Shown: one piece after another, positions 30,101 through 43,817 of the stretch | Numbering within the stretch: the stretch's first letter is position 1 | Layout of the letters: each line of letters opens with the position of its first letter | From: Cornus controversa | Taxonomy: Eukaryota > Streptophyta > Magnoliopsida > Cornales > Cornaceae | Assembly: GCA_026545225.1 (NCBI GenBank) | Contig: CM048847.1 | Span: 14,875,835-14,939,834, forward strand | Length of the DNA stretch: 64,000 bases | Direction of reading: 5' to 3' | Notes under the pieces: generated by a model | What the model saw: the letters and a program-made list of their open reading frames with translations, nothing else | What the model was told of the DNA's origin: nothing | Databases searched by the model: none | Position numbers and translations under genes: made by a program

Positions 30101-33100
30101 GATGGTTGAAGTTGGCATAGAGCACCATACGGTTGTGATCATTCATGAGTGCAGCAAGGAATTACTCTTTTCGATTCAGGACGTCCTCACGGTCGAATTA
30201 GGCATAATGCAACGTATAATTCTATGTATGGCACGATTTCACGTGGATTGGACTTTTCGAATCAGGACAGGTCAAACGAAACAAGTTCAAAGCCGTTGTT
30301 GTCATTCTCTATTCTTCTGGGCATCCAGATGGTCAATTCTAGGACAAAGCACCATACGGTTGTGGTCATGCCTGGTTATTGCAAGGAATTGTTCTTTTCG
30401 ACTCATAACAACTCAAACAAACATGGATGAAGATCGGATCGACATGCTCGTCGTTTCTTTGGGACGCTTTGATGGTTTCATTTACAAAAAAACAGCATAC
30501 GATTAGTATTATGGCACGACTTCTCTTGGACTGTGGTTTTCTAATCATAACAACTCAAATGAAACAAGTTTAAAATGGTTGGTAGCTTACAAATTGTTTC
30601 CTTTAGATGTCAAAACGGTCGAATTTGGAACAAAGGACCATACGGTTGTGATGAAGATCGGATTGACATGTTCGTCACTTCTTTTGGATGCTTTGATGGT
30701 CTAATTTGGAAAAAAGAAACTTACGATTCTGATTATGACACAACTTCTCAAGGACTGGGGTTTTCGAATCAGAACAACTAAAACTAAACTTGTTTCAAAT
30801 CATCGATAGCTTGGGAATTGTTTCTTTTAATTGTCCAGATGGTTGAAGTTGGCATAGAGCACCATACGGTTGTGATCATTCATGGGTGCAGCAAGAAATT
30901 ACTCTTTTCGATTCAGGACGTCCTCACGGTCGAATTAGGCATAAAGCAACGTATAATTCTATGTATGGCACGATTTCACGTGGATTGGACTTTTCGAATC
31001 AGGACAGGTCAAACGAAACAAGTTCAAAACCGTTGTTGTCATTCTCTATTCTTCTGGACATCCAGATGGTCAATTCTAGCACAAAGCACCATACGGTTGT
31101 CGTCATGCCTGATTATAGCAAGCAATTGTTCTTTCGACTCAGAACAACTCAAACAAACATGGATGAATATCGGATCGACATGCTCATCGTTTCTTTGGGA
31201 CCCTTTTTATTTTGAAAAAAGTAGCGTACGATTAGTATTATGGCACGACTTCTCTTGGAATGCGGTTTTTGAATCAAAACAACTCAAATGAAACAAGTTT
31301 AAAATGGTTGGTAGCTTGCTAATTGTTTCCTTTAGATGTCGAAACGGTCGAATTTGGAACAAAGCACCATACGGTTGTGATGAAGATCGGATTGACATGT
31401 TCGTCACTTCTTTTGGATGCTTTGATGGTCTAATTTGGAAAAAAGAAACTTACGATTCTGATTATGACACAACTTCTCAAGGAATGGGGTTTTTGAATCA
31501 GAACAACTGAAACTAAACTTGTTTCAAATCATCGATAGCTTGGGAATTGTTTCTTTTACTTATCCAGATGGTTGAAGTTGGCATAGAGCACCATACGGTT
31601 GTGATCATTCATGGGTGCAGCAAGAAATTACTCTTTTCGATTCAGGACGTCCTCACGGTCGAATTAGGCATAAAGCAACGTATAATTCTATGTATGGCAC
31701 GATTTCACGTGGATTGGACTTTTCGAATCAGGACAGGTCAAACGAAACAAGTTCAAAACCGTTGTTGTCATTCTCTATTCTTCTGGACATCCAGATGGTC
31801 AATTCTAGGACAAAGCACCATACGGTTGTGGTCATGCCTGGTTATTGCAAGGAATTGTTCTTTTCGACTCATAACAACTCAAACAAACATGGATGAAGAT
31901 CGGATCGACATGCTCGTCGTTTCTTTGGGACGCTTTGATGGTTTCATTTACAAAAAAACAGCATACGATTAGTATTATGGCACGACTTCTCTTGGACTGT
32001 GGTTTTCTAATCATAACAACTCAAATGAAACAAGTTTAAAATGGTTGGTAGCTTACAAATTGTTTCCTTTAGATGTCAAAACGGTCGAATTTGGAACAAA
32101 GGACCATACGGTTGTGATGAAGATCGGATTGACATGTTCGTCACTTCTTTTGGATGCTTTGATGGTCTAATTTGGAAAAAAGAAACTTACGATTCTGATT
32201 ATGACACAACTTCTCAAGGAATGGGGTTTTTGAATCAGAACAACTGAAACTAAACTTGTTTAAAATCATCGATAGCTTGGGAATTGTTTCTTTTACTTGT
32301 CCAGATGGTTGAAGTTGGCATAGAGCACCATACGGTTGTGATCATTCATGAGTGCAGCAAGGAATTACTCTTTTCGATTCAGGACGTCCTCACGGTCGAA
32401 TTAGGCATAAAGCAACGTATAATTCTATGTATGGCACGATTTCACGTGGATTGGACTTTTCGAATCAGGACAGGTCAAACGAAACAAGTTCAAAACCGTT
32501 GTTGTCATTCTCTATTCTTCTGGACATCCAGATGGTCAATTCTAGGACAAAGCACCATACGGTTGTGGTCATGCCTGGTTATTGCAAGGAATTGTTCTTT
32601 TCGACTCATAACAACTCAAACAAACATGGATGAAGATCGGATCGACATGCTCGTCGTTTCTTTGGGACGCTTTGATGGTTTCATTTACAAAAAAACAGCA
32701 TACGATTAGTATTATGGCACGACTTCTCTTGGACTGTGGTTTTCTAATCATAACAACTCAAATGAAACAAGTTTAAAATGGTTGGTAGCTTACAAATTGT
32801 TTCCTTTAGATGTCAAAACGGTCGAATTTGGAACAAAGGACCATACGGTTGTGATGAAGATCGGATTGACATGTTCGTCACTTCTTTTGGATGCTTTGAT
32901 GGTCTAATTTGGAAAAAAGAAACTTACGATTCTGATTATGACACAACTTCTCAAGGAATGGGGTTTTTGAATCAGAACAACTGAAACTAAACTTGTTTAA
33001 AATCATCGATAGCTTGGGCATTGTTTCTTTTACTTGTCCAGATGGTTGAAGTTGGCATAGAGCACCATACGGTTGTGATCATTCATGAGTGCAGCAAGGA

Positions 33101-34988
33101 ATTACTCTTTTCGATTCAGGACGTCCTCACGGTCGAATTAGGCATAAAGCAACGTATAATTCTATGTATGGCACGATTTCACGTGGATTGGACTTTTCGA
33201 ATCAGGACAGGTCAAACGAAACAAGTTCAAAACCGTTGTTGTCATTCTCTATTCTTCTGGACATCCAGATGGTCAATTCTAGGACAAAGCACCATACGGT
33301 TGTGGTCATGCCTGGTTATTGCAAGGAATTGTTCTTTTCGACTCATAACAACTCAAACAAACATGGATGAAGATCGGATCGACATGCTCGTCGTTTCTTT
33401 GGGACGCTTTGATGGTTTCATTTACAAAAAAACAGCATACGATTAGTATTATGGCACGACTTCTCTTGGACTGTGGTTTTCTAATCATAACAACTCAAAT
33501 GAAACAAGTTTAAAATGGTTGGTAGCTTACAAATTGTTTCCTTTAGATGTCAAAACGGTCGAATTTGGAACAAAGGACCATACGGTTGTGATGAAGATCG
33601 GATTGACATGTTCGTCACTTCTTTTGGATGCTTTGATGGTCTAATTTGGAAAAAAGAAACTTACGATTCTGATTATGACACAACTTCTCAAGGAATGGGG
33701 TTTTTGAATCAGAACAACTGAAACTAAACTTGTTTAAAATCATCGATAGCTTGGGAATTGTTTCTTTTACTTGTCCAGATGGTTGAAGTTGGCATAGAGC
33801 ACCATACGGTTGTGATCATTCATGAGTGCAGCAAGGAATTACTCTTTTCGATTCAGGACGTCCTCACGGTCGAATTAGGCATAAAGCAACGTATAATTCT
33901 ATGTATGGCACGATTTCACGTGGATTGGACTTTTCGAATCAGGACAGGTCAAACGAAACAAGTTCAAAACCGTTGTTGTCATTCTCTATTCTTCTGGACA
34001 TCCAGATGGTCAATTCTAGGACAAAGCACCATACGGTTGTGGTCATGCCTGGTTATTGCAAGGAATTGTTCTTTTCGACTCATAACAACTCAAACAAACA
34101 TGGATGAAGATCGGATCGACATGCTCGTCGTTTCTTTGGGACGCTTTGATGGTTTCATTTACAAAAAAACAGCATACGATTAGTATTATGGCACGACTTC
34201 TCTTGGACTGTGGTTTTCTAATCATAACAACTCAAATGAAACAAGTTTAAAATGGTTGGTAGCTTGCAAATTGTTTCCTTTAGATGTCGAAACGGTCGAA
34301 TTTGGAACAAAGCACCATACGGTTGTGATGAAGATCGGATTGACATGTTCGTCACTTCTTTTGGATGCTTTGATGGTCTAATTTGGAAAAAAGAAACTTA
34401 CGATTCTGATTATGACACAACTTCTCAAGGAATGGGGTTTTTGAATCAGAACAACTGAAACTAAACTTGTTTAAAATCATCGATAGCTTGGGAATTGTTT
34501 CTTTTACTTGTCCAGATGGTTGAAGTTGGCATAGAGCACCATACGGTTGTGATCATTCATGAGTGCAGCAAGGAATTACTCTTTTCGATTCAGGACGTCC
34601 TCACGGTCGAATTAGGCATAATGCAACGTATAATTCTATGTATGGCACGATTTCACGTGGATTGGACTTTTCGAATCAGGACAGGTCAAACGAAACAAGT
34701 TCAAAGCCGTTGTTGTCATTCTCTATTCTTCTGGGCATCCAGATGGTCAATTCTAGGACAAAGCACCATACGGTTGTGGTCATGCCTGGTTATTGCAAGG
34801 AATTGTTCTTTTCGACTCATAACAACTCAAACAAACATGGATGAAGATCGGATCGACATGCTCGTCGTTTCTTTGGGACGCTTTGATGGTTTCATTTACA
34901 AAAAAACAGCATACGATTAGTATTATGGCACGACTTCTCTTGGACTGTGGTTTTCTAATCATAACAACTCAAATGAAACAAGTTTAAA

Positions 34989-37900
34989 ATGGTTGGTAGC
35001 TTACAAATTGTTTCCTTTAGATGTCAAAACGGTCGAATTTGGAACAAAGGACCATACGGTTGTGATGAAGATCGGATTGACATGTTCGTCACTTCTTTTG
35101 GATGCTTTGATGGTCTAATTTGGAAAAAAGAAACTTACGATTCTGATTATGACACAACTTCTCAAGGACTGGGGTTTTCGAATCAGAACAACTAAAACTA
35201 AACTTGTTTCAAATCATCGATAGCTTGGGAATTGTTTCTTTTAATTGTCCAGATGGTTGAAGTTGGCATAGAGCACCATACGGTTGTGATCATTCATGGG
35301 TGCAGCAAGAAATTACTCTTTTCGATTCAGGACGTCCTCACGGTCGAATTAGGCATAAAGCAACGTATAATTCTATGTATGGCACGATTTCACGTGGATT
35401 GGACTTTTCGAATCAGGACAGGTCAAACGAAACAAGTTCAAAACCGTTGTTGTCATTCTCTATTCTTCTGGACATCCAGATGGTCAATTCTAGCACAAAG
35501 CACCATACGGTTGTCGTCATGCCTGATTATAGCAAGCAATTGTTCTTTCGACTCAGAACAACTCAAACAAACATGGATGAATATCGGATCGACATGCTCA
35601 TCGTTTCTTTGGGACCCTTTTTATTTTGAAAAAAGTAGCGTACGATTAGTATTATGGCACGACTTCTCTTGGAATGCGGTTTTTGAATCAAAACAACTCA
35701 AATGAAACAAGTTTAAAATGGTTGGTAGCTTGCTAATTGTTTCCTTTAGATGTCGAAACGGTCGAATTTGGAACAAAGCACCATACGGTTGTGATGAAGA
35801 TCGGATTGACATGTTCGTCACTTCTTTTGGATGCTTTGATGGTCTAATTTGGAAAAAAGAAACTTACGATTCTGATTATGACACAACTTCTCAAGGAATG
35901 GGGTTTTTGAATCAGAACAACTGAAACTAAACTTGTTTCAAATCATCGATAGCTTGGGAATTGTTTCTTTTACTTATCCAGATGGTTGAAGTTGGCATAG
36001 AGCACCATACGGTTGTGATCATTCATGGGTGCAGCAAGAAATTACTCTTTTCGATTCAGGACGTCCTCACGGTCGAATTAGGCATAAAGCAACGTATAAT
36101 TCTATGTATGGCACGATTTCACGTGGATTGGACTTTTCGAATCAGGACAGGTCAAACGAAACAAGTTCAAAACCGTTGTTGTCATTCTCTATTCTTCTGG
36201 ACATCCAGATGGTCAATTCTAGGACAAAGCACCATACGGTTGTGGTCATGCCTGGTTATTGCAAGGAATTGTTCTTTTCGACTCATAACAACTCAAACAA
36301 ACATGGATGAAGATCGGATCGACATGCTCGTCGTTTCTTTGGGACGCTTTGATGGTTTCATTTACAAAAAAACAGCATACGATTAGTATTATGGCACGAC
36401 TTCTCTTGGACTGTGGTTTTCTAATCATAACAACTCAAATGAAACAAGTTTAAAATGGTTGGTAGCTTGCTAATTGTTTCCTTTAGATGTCGAAACGGTC
36501 GAATTTGGAACAAAGCACCATACGGTTGTGATGAAGATCGGATTGACATGTTCGTCACTTCTTTTGGATGCTTTGATGGTCTAATTTGGAAAAAAGAAAC
36601 TTACGATTCTGATTATGACACAACTTCTCAAGGAATGGGGTTTTTGAATCAGAACAACTGAAACTAAACTTGTTTAAAATCATCGATAGCTTGGGAATTG
36701 TTTCTTTTACTTGTCCAGATGGTTGAAGTTGGCATAGAGCACCATACGGTTGTGATCATTCATGAGTGCAGCAAGGAATTACTCTTTTCGATTCAGGACG
36801 TCCTCACGGTCGAATTAGGCATAATGCAACGTATAATTCTATGTATGGCACGATTTCACGTGGATTGGACTTTTCGAATCAGGACAGGTCAAACGAAACA
36901 AGTTCAAAGCCGTTGTTGTCATTCTCTATTCTTCTGGGCATCCAGATGGTCAATTCTAGGACAAAGCACCATACGGTTGTGGTCATGCCTGGTTATTGCA
37001 AGGAATTGTTCTTTTCGACTCATAACAACTCAAACAAACATGGATGAAGATCGGATCGACATGCTCGTCGTTTCTTTGGGACGCTTTGATGGTTTCATTT
37101 ACAAAAAAACAGCATACGATTACTATTATGGCACGACTTCTCTTGGACTGTGGTTTTCTAATCATAACAACTCAAATGAAACAAGTTTAAAATGGTTGGT
37201 AGCTTGCAAATTGTTTCCTTTAGATGTCGAAACGGTCGAATTTGGAACAAAGCACCATACGGTTGTGATGAAGATCGGATTGACATGTTCGTCACTTCTT
37301 TTGGATGCTTTGATGGTCTAATTTGGAAAAAAGAAACTTACGATTCTGATTATGACACAACTTCTCAAGGACTGGGGTTTTCGAATCAGAACAACTAAAA
37401 CTAAACTTGTTTCAAATCATCGATAGCTTGGGAATTGTTTCTTTTAATTGTCCAGATGGTTGAAGTTGGCATAGAGCACCATACGGTTGTGATCATTCAT
37501 GGGTGCAGCAAGAAATTACTCTTTTCGATTCAGGACGTCCTCACGGTCGAATTAGGCATAAAGCAACGTATAATTCTATGTATGGCACGATTTCACGTGG
37601 ATTGGACTTTTCGAATCAGGACAGGTCAAACGAAACAAGTTCAAAACCGTTGTTGTCATTCTCTATTCTTCTGGACATCCAGATGGTCAATTCTAGCACA
37701 AAGCACCATACGGTTGTCGTCATGCCTGATTATAGCAAGCAATTGTTCTTTCGACTCAGAACAACTCAAACAAACATGGATGAATATCGGATCGACATGC
37801 TCATCGTTTCTTTGGGACCCTTTTTATTTTGAAAAAAGTAGCGTACGATTAGTATTATGGCACGACTTCTCTTGGAATGCGGTTTTTGAATCAAAACAAC

Positions 37901-40860
37901 TCAAATGAAACAAGTTTAAAATGGTTGGTAGCTTGCTAATTGTTTCCTTTAGATGTCGAAACGGTCGAATTTGGAACAAAGCACCATACGGTTGTGATGA
38001 AGATCGGATTGACATGTTCGTCACTTCTTTTGGATGCTTTGATGGTCTAATTTGGAAAAAAGAAACTTACGATTCTGATTATGACACAACTTCTCAAGGA
38101 ATGGGGTTTTTGAATCAGAACAACTGAAACTAAACTTGTTTCAAATCATCGATAGCTTGGGAATTGTTTCTTTTACTTATCCAGATGGTTGAAGTTGGCA
38201 TAGAGCACCATACGGTTGTGATCATTCATGGGTGCAGCAAGAAATTACTCTTTTCGATTCAGGACGTCCTCACGGTCGAATTAGGCATAAAGCAACGTAT
38301 AATTCTATGTATGGCACGATTTCACGTGGATTGGACTTTTCGAATCAGGACAGGTCAAACGAAACAAGTTCAAAACCGTTGTTGTCATTCTCTATTCTTC
38401 TGGACATCCAGATGGTCAATTCTAGGACAAAGCACCATACGGTTGTGGTCATGCCTGGTTATTGCAAGGAATTGTTCTTTTCGACTCATAACAACTCAAA
38501 CAAACATGGATGAAGATCGGATCGACATGCTCGTCGTTTCTTTGGGACGCTTTGATGGTTTCATTTACAAAAAAACAGCATACGATTAGTATTATGGCAC
38601 GACTTCTCTTGGACTGTGGTTTTCTAATCATAACAACTCAAATGAAACAAGTTTAAAATGGTTGGTAGCTTGCTAATTGTTTCCTTTAGATGTCGAAACG
38701 GTCGAATTTGGAACAAAGCACCATACGGTTGTGATGAAGATCGGATTGACATGTTCGTCACTTCTTTTGGATGCTTTGATGGTCTAATTTGGAAAAAAGA
38801 AACTTACGATTCTGATTATGACACAACTTCTCAAGGAATGGGGTTTTTGAATCAGAACAACTGAAACTAAACTTGTTTAAAATCATCGATAGCTTGGGAA
38901 TTGTTTCTTTTACTTGTCCAGATGGTTGAAGTTGGCATAGAGCACCATACGGTTGTGATCATTCATGAGTGCAGCAAGGAATTACTCTTTTCGATTCAGG
39001 ACGTCCTCACGGTCGAATTAGGCATAATGCAACGTATAATTCTATGTATGGCACGATTTCACGTGGATTGGACTTTTCGAATCAGGACAGGTCAAACGAA
39101 ACAAGTTCAAAGCCGTTGTTGTCATTCTCTATTCTTCTGGACATCCAGATGGTCAATTCTAGGACAAAGCACCATACGGTTGTGGTCATGCCTGGTTATT
39201 GCAAGGAATTGTTCTTTTCGACTCATAACAACTCAAACAAACATGGATGAAGATCGGATCGACATGCTCGTCGTTTCTTTGGGACGCTTTGATGGTTTCA
39301 TTTACAAAAAAACAGCATACGATTACTATTATGGCACGACTTCTCTTGGACTGTGGTTTTCTAATCATAACAACTCAAATGAAACAAGTTTAAAATGGTT
39401 GGTAGCTTGCAAATTGTTTCCTTTAGATGTCGAAACGGTCGAATTTGGAACAAAGCACCATACGGTTGTGATGAAGATCGGATTGACATGTTCGTCACTT
39501 CCTTTGGATGCTTTGATGGTCTAATTTGGAAAAAAGAAACTTACGATTCTGATTATGACACAACTTCTCAAGGACTGGGGTTTTCGAATCAGAACAACTA
39601 AAACTAAACTTGTTTCAAATCATCGATAGCTTGGGAATTGTTTCTTTTAATTGTCCAGATGGTTGAAGTTGGCATAGAGCACCATACGGTTGTGATCATT
39701 CATGGGTGCAGCAAGAAATTACTCTTTTCGATTCAGGACGTCCTCACGGTCGAATTAGGCATAAAGCAACGTATAATTCTATGTATGGCACGATTTCACG
39801 TGGATTGGACTTTTCGAATCAGGACAGGTCAAACGAAACAAGTTCAAAACCGTTGTTGTCATTCTCTATTCTTCTGGACATCCAGATGGTCAATTCTAGC
39901 ACAAAGCACCATACGGTTGTCGTCATGCCTGATTATAGCAAGCAATTGTTCTTTCGACTCAGAACAACTCAAACAAACATGGATGAATATCGGATCGACA
40001 TGCTCATCGTTTCTTTGGGACCCTTTTTATTTTGAAAAAAGTAGCGTACGATTAGTATTATGGCACGACTTCTCTTGGAATGCGGTTTTTGAATCAAAAC
40101 AACTCAAATGAAACAAGTTTAAAATGGTTGGTAGCTTGCTAATTGTTTCCTTTAGATGTCGAAACGGTCGAATTTGGAACAAAGCACCATACGGTTGTGA
40201 TGAAGATCGAATTGACATGTTCGTCACTTCTTTTGGATGCTTTGATGGTCTAATTTGGAAAAAAGAAACTTACGATTCTGATTATGACACAACTTCTCAA
40301 GGAATGGGGTTTTTGAATCAGAACAACTGAAACTAAACTTGTTTCAAATCATCGATAGCTTGGGAATTGTTTCTTTTACTTATCCAGATGGTTGAAGTTG
40401 GCATAGAGCACCATACGGTTGTGATCATTCATGGGTGCAGCAAGAAATTACTCTTTTCGATTCAGGACGTCCTCACGGTCGAATTAGGCATAAAGCAACG
40501 TATAATTCTATGTATGGCACGATTTCACGTGGATTGGACTTTTCGAATCAGGACAGGTCAAACGAAACAAGTTCAAAACCGTTGTTGTCATTCTCTATTC
40601 TTCTGGACATCCAGATGGTCAATTCTAGCACAAAGCACCATACGGTTGTGGTCATGCCTGGTTATTGCAAGGAATTGTTCTTTTCGACTCATAACAACTC
40701 AAACAAACATGGATGAAGATCGGATCGACATGCTCGTCGTTTCTTTGGGACGCTTTGATGGTTTCATTTACAAAAAAACAGCATACGATTAGTATTATGG
40801 CACGACTTCTCTTGGACTGTGGTTTTCTAATCATAACAACTCAAATGAAACAAGTTTAAA
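34989..40860 (+). repeat. Trimeric higher-order repeat, 2,203-bp period
   Basis: Here the monomer order repeats as short (729), long, long: units start at 34989/35718/36455, 37192/37921/38658 and 39395/40124. The period is 2,203 bp. The second unit of each trimer carries CTTATCCAGATGG instead of the usual CTTGTCCAGATGG. The third units at 36455 and 38658 carry GATTACTATTATGG where nearly all other left-array units have GATTAGTATTATGG. This local order suggests recent unequal exchange or replication-based amplification of a three-monomer unit. Confidence 0.75.
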
Positions 40861-42660
40861 ATGGTTGGTAGCTTGCAAATTGTTTCCTTTAGATGTCAAA
40901 ACGGTCGAATTTGGAACAAAGCACCATACGGTTGTGATGAAGATCGGATTGACATGTTCGTCACTTCTTTTGGATGCTTTGATGGTCTAATTTGGAAAAA
41001 AGAAACTTACGATTCTGATTATGACACAACTTCTCAAGGAATGGGGTTTTTGAATCAGAACAACTGAAACTAAACTTGTTTAAAATCATCGATAGCTTGG
41101 GAATTGTTTCTTTTACTTGTCCAGATGGTTGAAGTTGGCATAGAGCACCATACGGTTGTGATCATTCATGAGTGCAGCAAGGAATTACTCTTTTTGATTC
41201 AGGACGTCCTCACGGTCGAATTAGGCATAATGCAACGTATAATTCTATGTATGGCACGATTTCACGTGGATTGGACTTTTCGAATCAGGACAGGTCAAAC
41301 GAAACAAGTTCAAAGCCGTTGTTGTCATTCTCTATTCTTCTGGACATCCAGATGGTCAATTCTAGGACAAAGCACCATACGGTTGTGGTCATGCCTGGTT
41401 ATTGCAAGGAATTGTTCTTTTCGACTCATAACAACTCAAACAAACATGGATGAAGATCGGATCGACATGCTCGTCGTTTCTTTGGGACGCTTTGATGGTT
41501 TCATTTACAAAAAAACAGCATACGATTAGTATTATGGCACGACTTCTCTTGGACTGTGGTTTTCTAATCATAACAACTCAAATGAAACAAGTTTAAAATG
41601 GTTGGTAGCTTGCTAATTGTTTCCTTTAGATGTCAAAACGGTCGAATTTGGAACAAAGGACCATACGGTTGTGATGAAGATCGGATTGACATGTTCGTCA
41701 CTTCTTTTGGATGCTTTGATGGTCTAATTTGGAAAAAAGAAACTTACGATTCTGATTATGACACAACTTCTCAAGGAATGGGGTTTTTGAATCAGAACAA
41801 CTGAAACTAAACTTGTTTCAAATCATCGATAGCTTGGGAATTGTTTCTTTTAATTGTCGAGATGGTTGAAGTTGGCATAGAGCACCATACGGTTGTGATC
41901 ATTCATGGGTGCAGCAAGAAATTACTCTTTTCGATTCAGGACGTCCTCACGGTCGAATTAGGCATAAAGCAACGTATAATTCTATGTATGGCACGATTTC
42001 ACGTGGATTGGACTTTTCGAATCAGGACAGGTCAAACGAAACAAGTTCAAAGCCGTTGTTGTCATTCTCTATTCTTCTGGACATCCAGATGGTCAATTCT
42101 AGGACAAAGCACCATACGGTTGTGGTCATGCCTGGTTATTGCAAGGAATTGTTCTTTTCGACTCATAACAACTCAAACAAACATGGATGAAGATCGGATC
42201 GACATGCTCGTCGTTTCTTTGGGACGCTTTGATGGTTTCATTTACAAAAAAACAGCATACGATTAGTATTATGGCACGACTTCTCTTGGACTGTGGTTTT
42301 CTAATCATAACAACTCAAATGAAACAAGTTTAAAATGGTTGGTAGCTTGCAAATTGTTTCCTTTAGATGTCGAAACGGTCGAATTTGGAACAAAGCACCA
42401 TACGGTTGTGATGAAGATCGGATTGACATGTTCGTCACTTCTTTTGGATGCTTTGATGGTCTAATTTGGAAAAAAGAAACTTACGATTCTGATTATGACA
42501 CAACTTCTCAAGGAATGGGGTTTTTGAATCAGAACAACTGAAACTAAACTTGTTTAAAATCATCGATAGCTTGGGAATTGTTTCTTTTACTTGTCCAGAT
42601 GGTTGAAGTTGGCATAGAGCACCATACGGTTGTGATCATTCATGAGTGCAGCAAGGAATA

Positions 42661-43817
42661 ATGAGAAAGTTCTTATGGAAAGGTACAGATTTAAAGGTAG
42701 GGGGTGAGAAAATTGGATGGAATCAGGTGTGTCTTCCAAAAGAAGAGGGGGGTTTGGGCATTAAAGACGCTATAATCTGGAATAATGCAGCTATGGCTAA
42801 GCATGTGTGGAGGCTTATCCCCTTTCAAAAAAAAAAAAAAATGTGTGGAGGCTTATCCAACCTAAGTCTGTATCCTTATGGGCTTCATGGGTGAAAAAAC
42901 ATATTCTTAAAGATAAGAATTTCTGGAATGCAAAACCCCCAGCTGAGTGTACTTGGGCTTGGAGGAAACTTCTGAAATTGAGACCTGTGTGTAGATCTAA
43001 GATGAGATATATGGTTGGTAATGGGCAATGTACCTCTCTATGGTATGATTACTGGCTGCCAAGTGGGCCGTTATGTATGCAGTATCACAGAAGAATGATT
43101 ACAGATTCTGGATTGGGAGAGGAGGCCATGGTTGCTGCAGTGGTTGATGGGGATCAATGGAAATGGCCATCCACGAATACCATGGAATGGATGACAATCC
43201 GAAATAGTATTCCAGCCAATCTCAAGCCTAACAGTTTTGAAGAAGATAAAGTCATATGGGAACCAACGGGACAGGATTTCTCCATTAGATCTACCTGGGA
43301 AGAATTGAGGCCCAAGCAGGAGACAGTGACTTGGAAGGGTATTGTTTGGTTCTCTGCAAACATACCTAAACATGCTTTCTTGTTGTGGCTTGTTCACCAG
43401 GATAGAATTAGCACTCAGTACAGGCTCATGAAATGGGGAATAGTGAATACAGGGAATTGTATTTTCTGTAGAAGCAGAACAGAGGACCGGGACCACTTGT
43501 TTTTTGGATGTAGTTTTACAAATAGATTGTGGAAAACAATTACAGGTAAAAGTGCTGTTCAGTGGCCGGATGGGGATTGGAATGCAATTATGAACTGGGC
43601 AGTGCTGACTCTCCAAGGTAAGACATTGATCTCAATTGTGAATAAACTGAGTTTTGCAGCAACAGTGTATGAGATATGGAAAGAAAGAAACAAGAGAAGA
43701 TATGCTGATGAATATAGGGACTTTGATGCTATAAAAGGTTGCATTATTCAAGAGGTAAGATTCAGGGTTACTTCAATGAAGAAGTTTCCGCGTACTCCTA
43801 GTAATCAGTGGGTGTAG
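42661..43817 (+). pseudogene. LINE ORF2 C-terminal fragment (post-RT region plus zf-RVT)
   Basis: The frame opens with MRKFLWKG followed by GGLGIKD and WNNAAMAKHVWRL, typical of the region just after the RT domain in plant non-LTR retrotransposons. It is broken at 42821-42858 by a 20-bp insert plus an 18-bp duplicated target and resumes directly downstream, running to a TAG at 43815-43817. From about 43325 it matches the reverse-transcriptase zinc-binding family (zf-RVT): a Trp-rich start (WKGIVWFS), IPKHAFLLWL, then C-x2-C-x8-H-x4-C in CIFCRSRTEDRDHLFFGC. The final part (VYEIWKERNKRRY) is also typical of plant LINE ORF2 C-termini. No start codon or upstream enzyme domains are present, so this is a dead fragment. 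Frames on the opposite strand here are shadows. Confidence 0.92.
42821..42840 (+). mobile_element. Ultra-short LINE-type insertion (CCTTTC plus 14 A)
   Basis: A 20-bp insert, CCTTTC followed by 14 A residues, is flanked by perfect 18-bp direct repeats ATGTGTGGAGGCTTATCC at 42803-42820 and 42841-42858. The host LINE itself ends with CCTTTTC plus an A-run at 44531-44557, so the insert resembles the extreme 3' end of the same or a sister family. Removing the insert and one repeat copy brings the two halves of the ORF2 frame back into phase, which fits a target-primed insertion into an older, intact frame. Confidence 0.8.

Larger units (their letters stand above)
1..42659 (+). repeat. Homogeneous 737-bp satellite array (about 58 monomers)
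   Basis: Head-to-tail tandem array. Taking the recurring ATGGTTGGTAGCTT as monomer start, units begin at 424, 1161, 1904, 2641, 3370, 4107 and so on to 42335. Spacing is 737 bp in most units, 729 bp in thirteen, and 743 bp in one (1161-1903). Copies differ by only a few bases. Each monomer contains CCATACGGTTGTG three times; in the first units these lie at 201, 487, 711 and 938, so the internal spacing is 286 + 224 + 227. Neighbouring modules also share ACAACTCAAA, GAAGATCGGAT and TGGCACGA-type blocks, so the monomer is a diverged trimer. Each monomer carries one GACGTC and one CACGTG. Frames of 60-157 codons recur on both strands, but they overlap one another, lack any family resemblance and break in the divergent flank, so I treat the array as non-coding. 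Its function (centromeric, knob or other) cannot be read from the sequence. Confidence 0.97.

Noticed and set aside
424..42541. Recurring 60-207 codon frames in every satellite monomer, both strands
   Set aside because: They overlap one another in several frames, match no family I know, break or shift in the divergent array, and persist only because monomers are nearly identical.
43071..43616. 181-codon minus-strand frame within the LINE
   Set aside because: Shadow of the ORF2 zinc-binding frame on the plus strand, which has clear family motifs.
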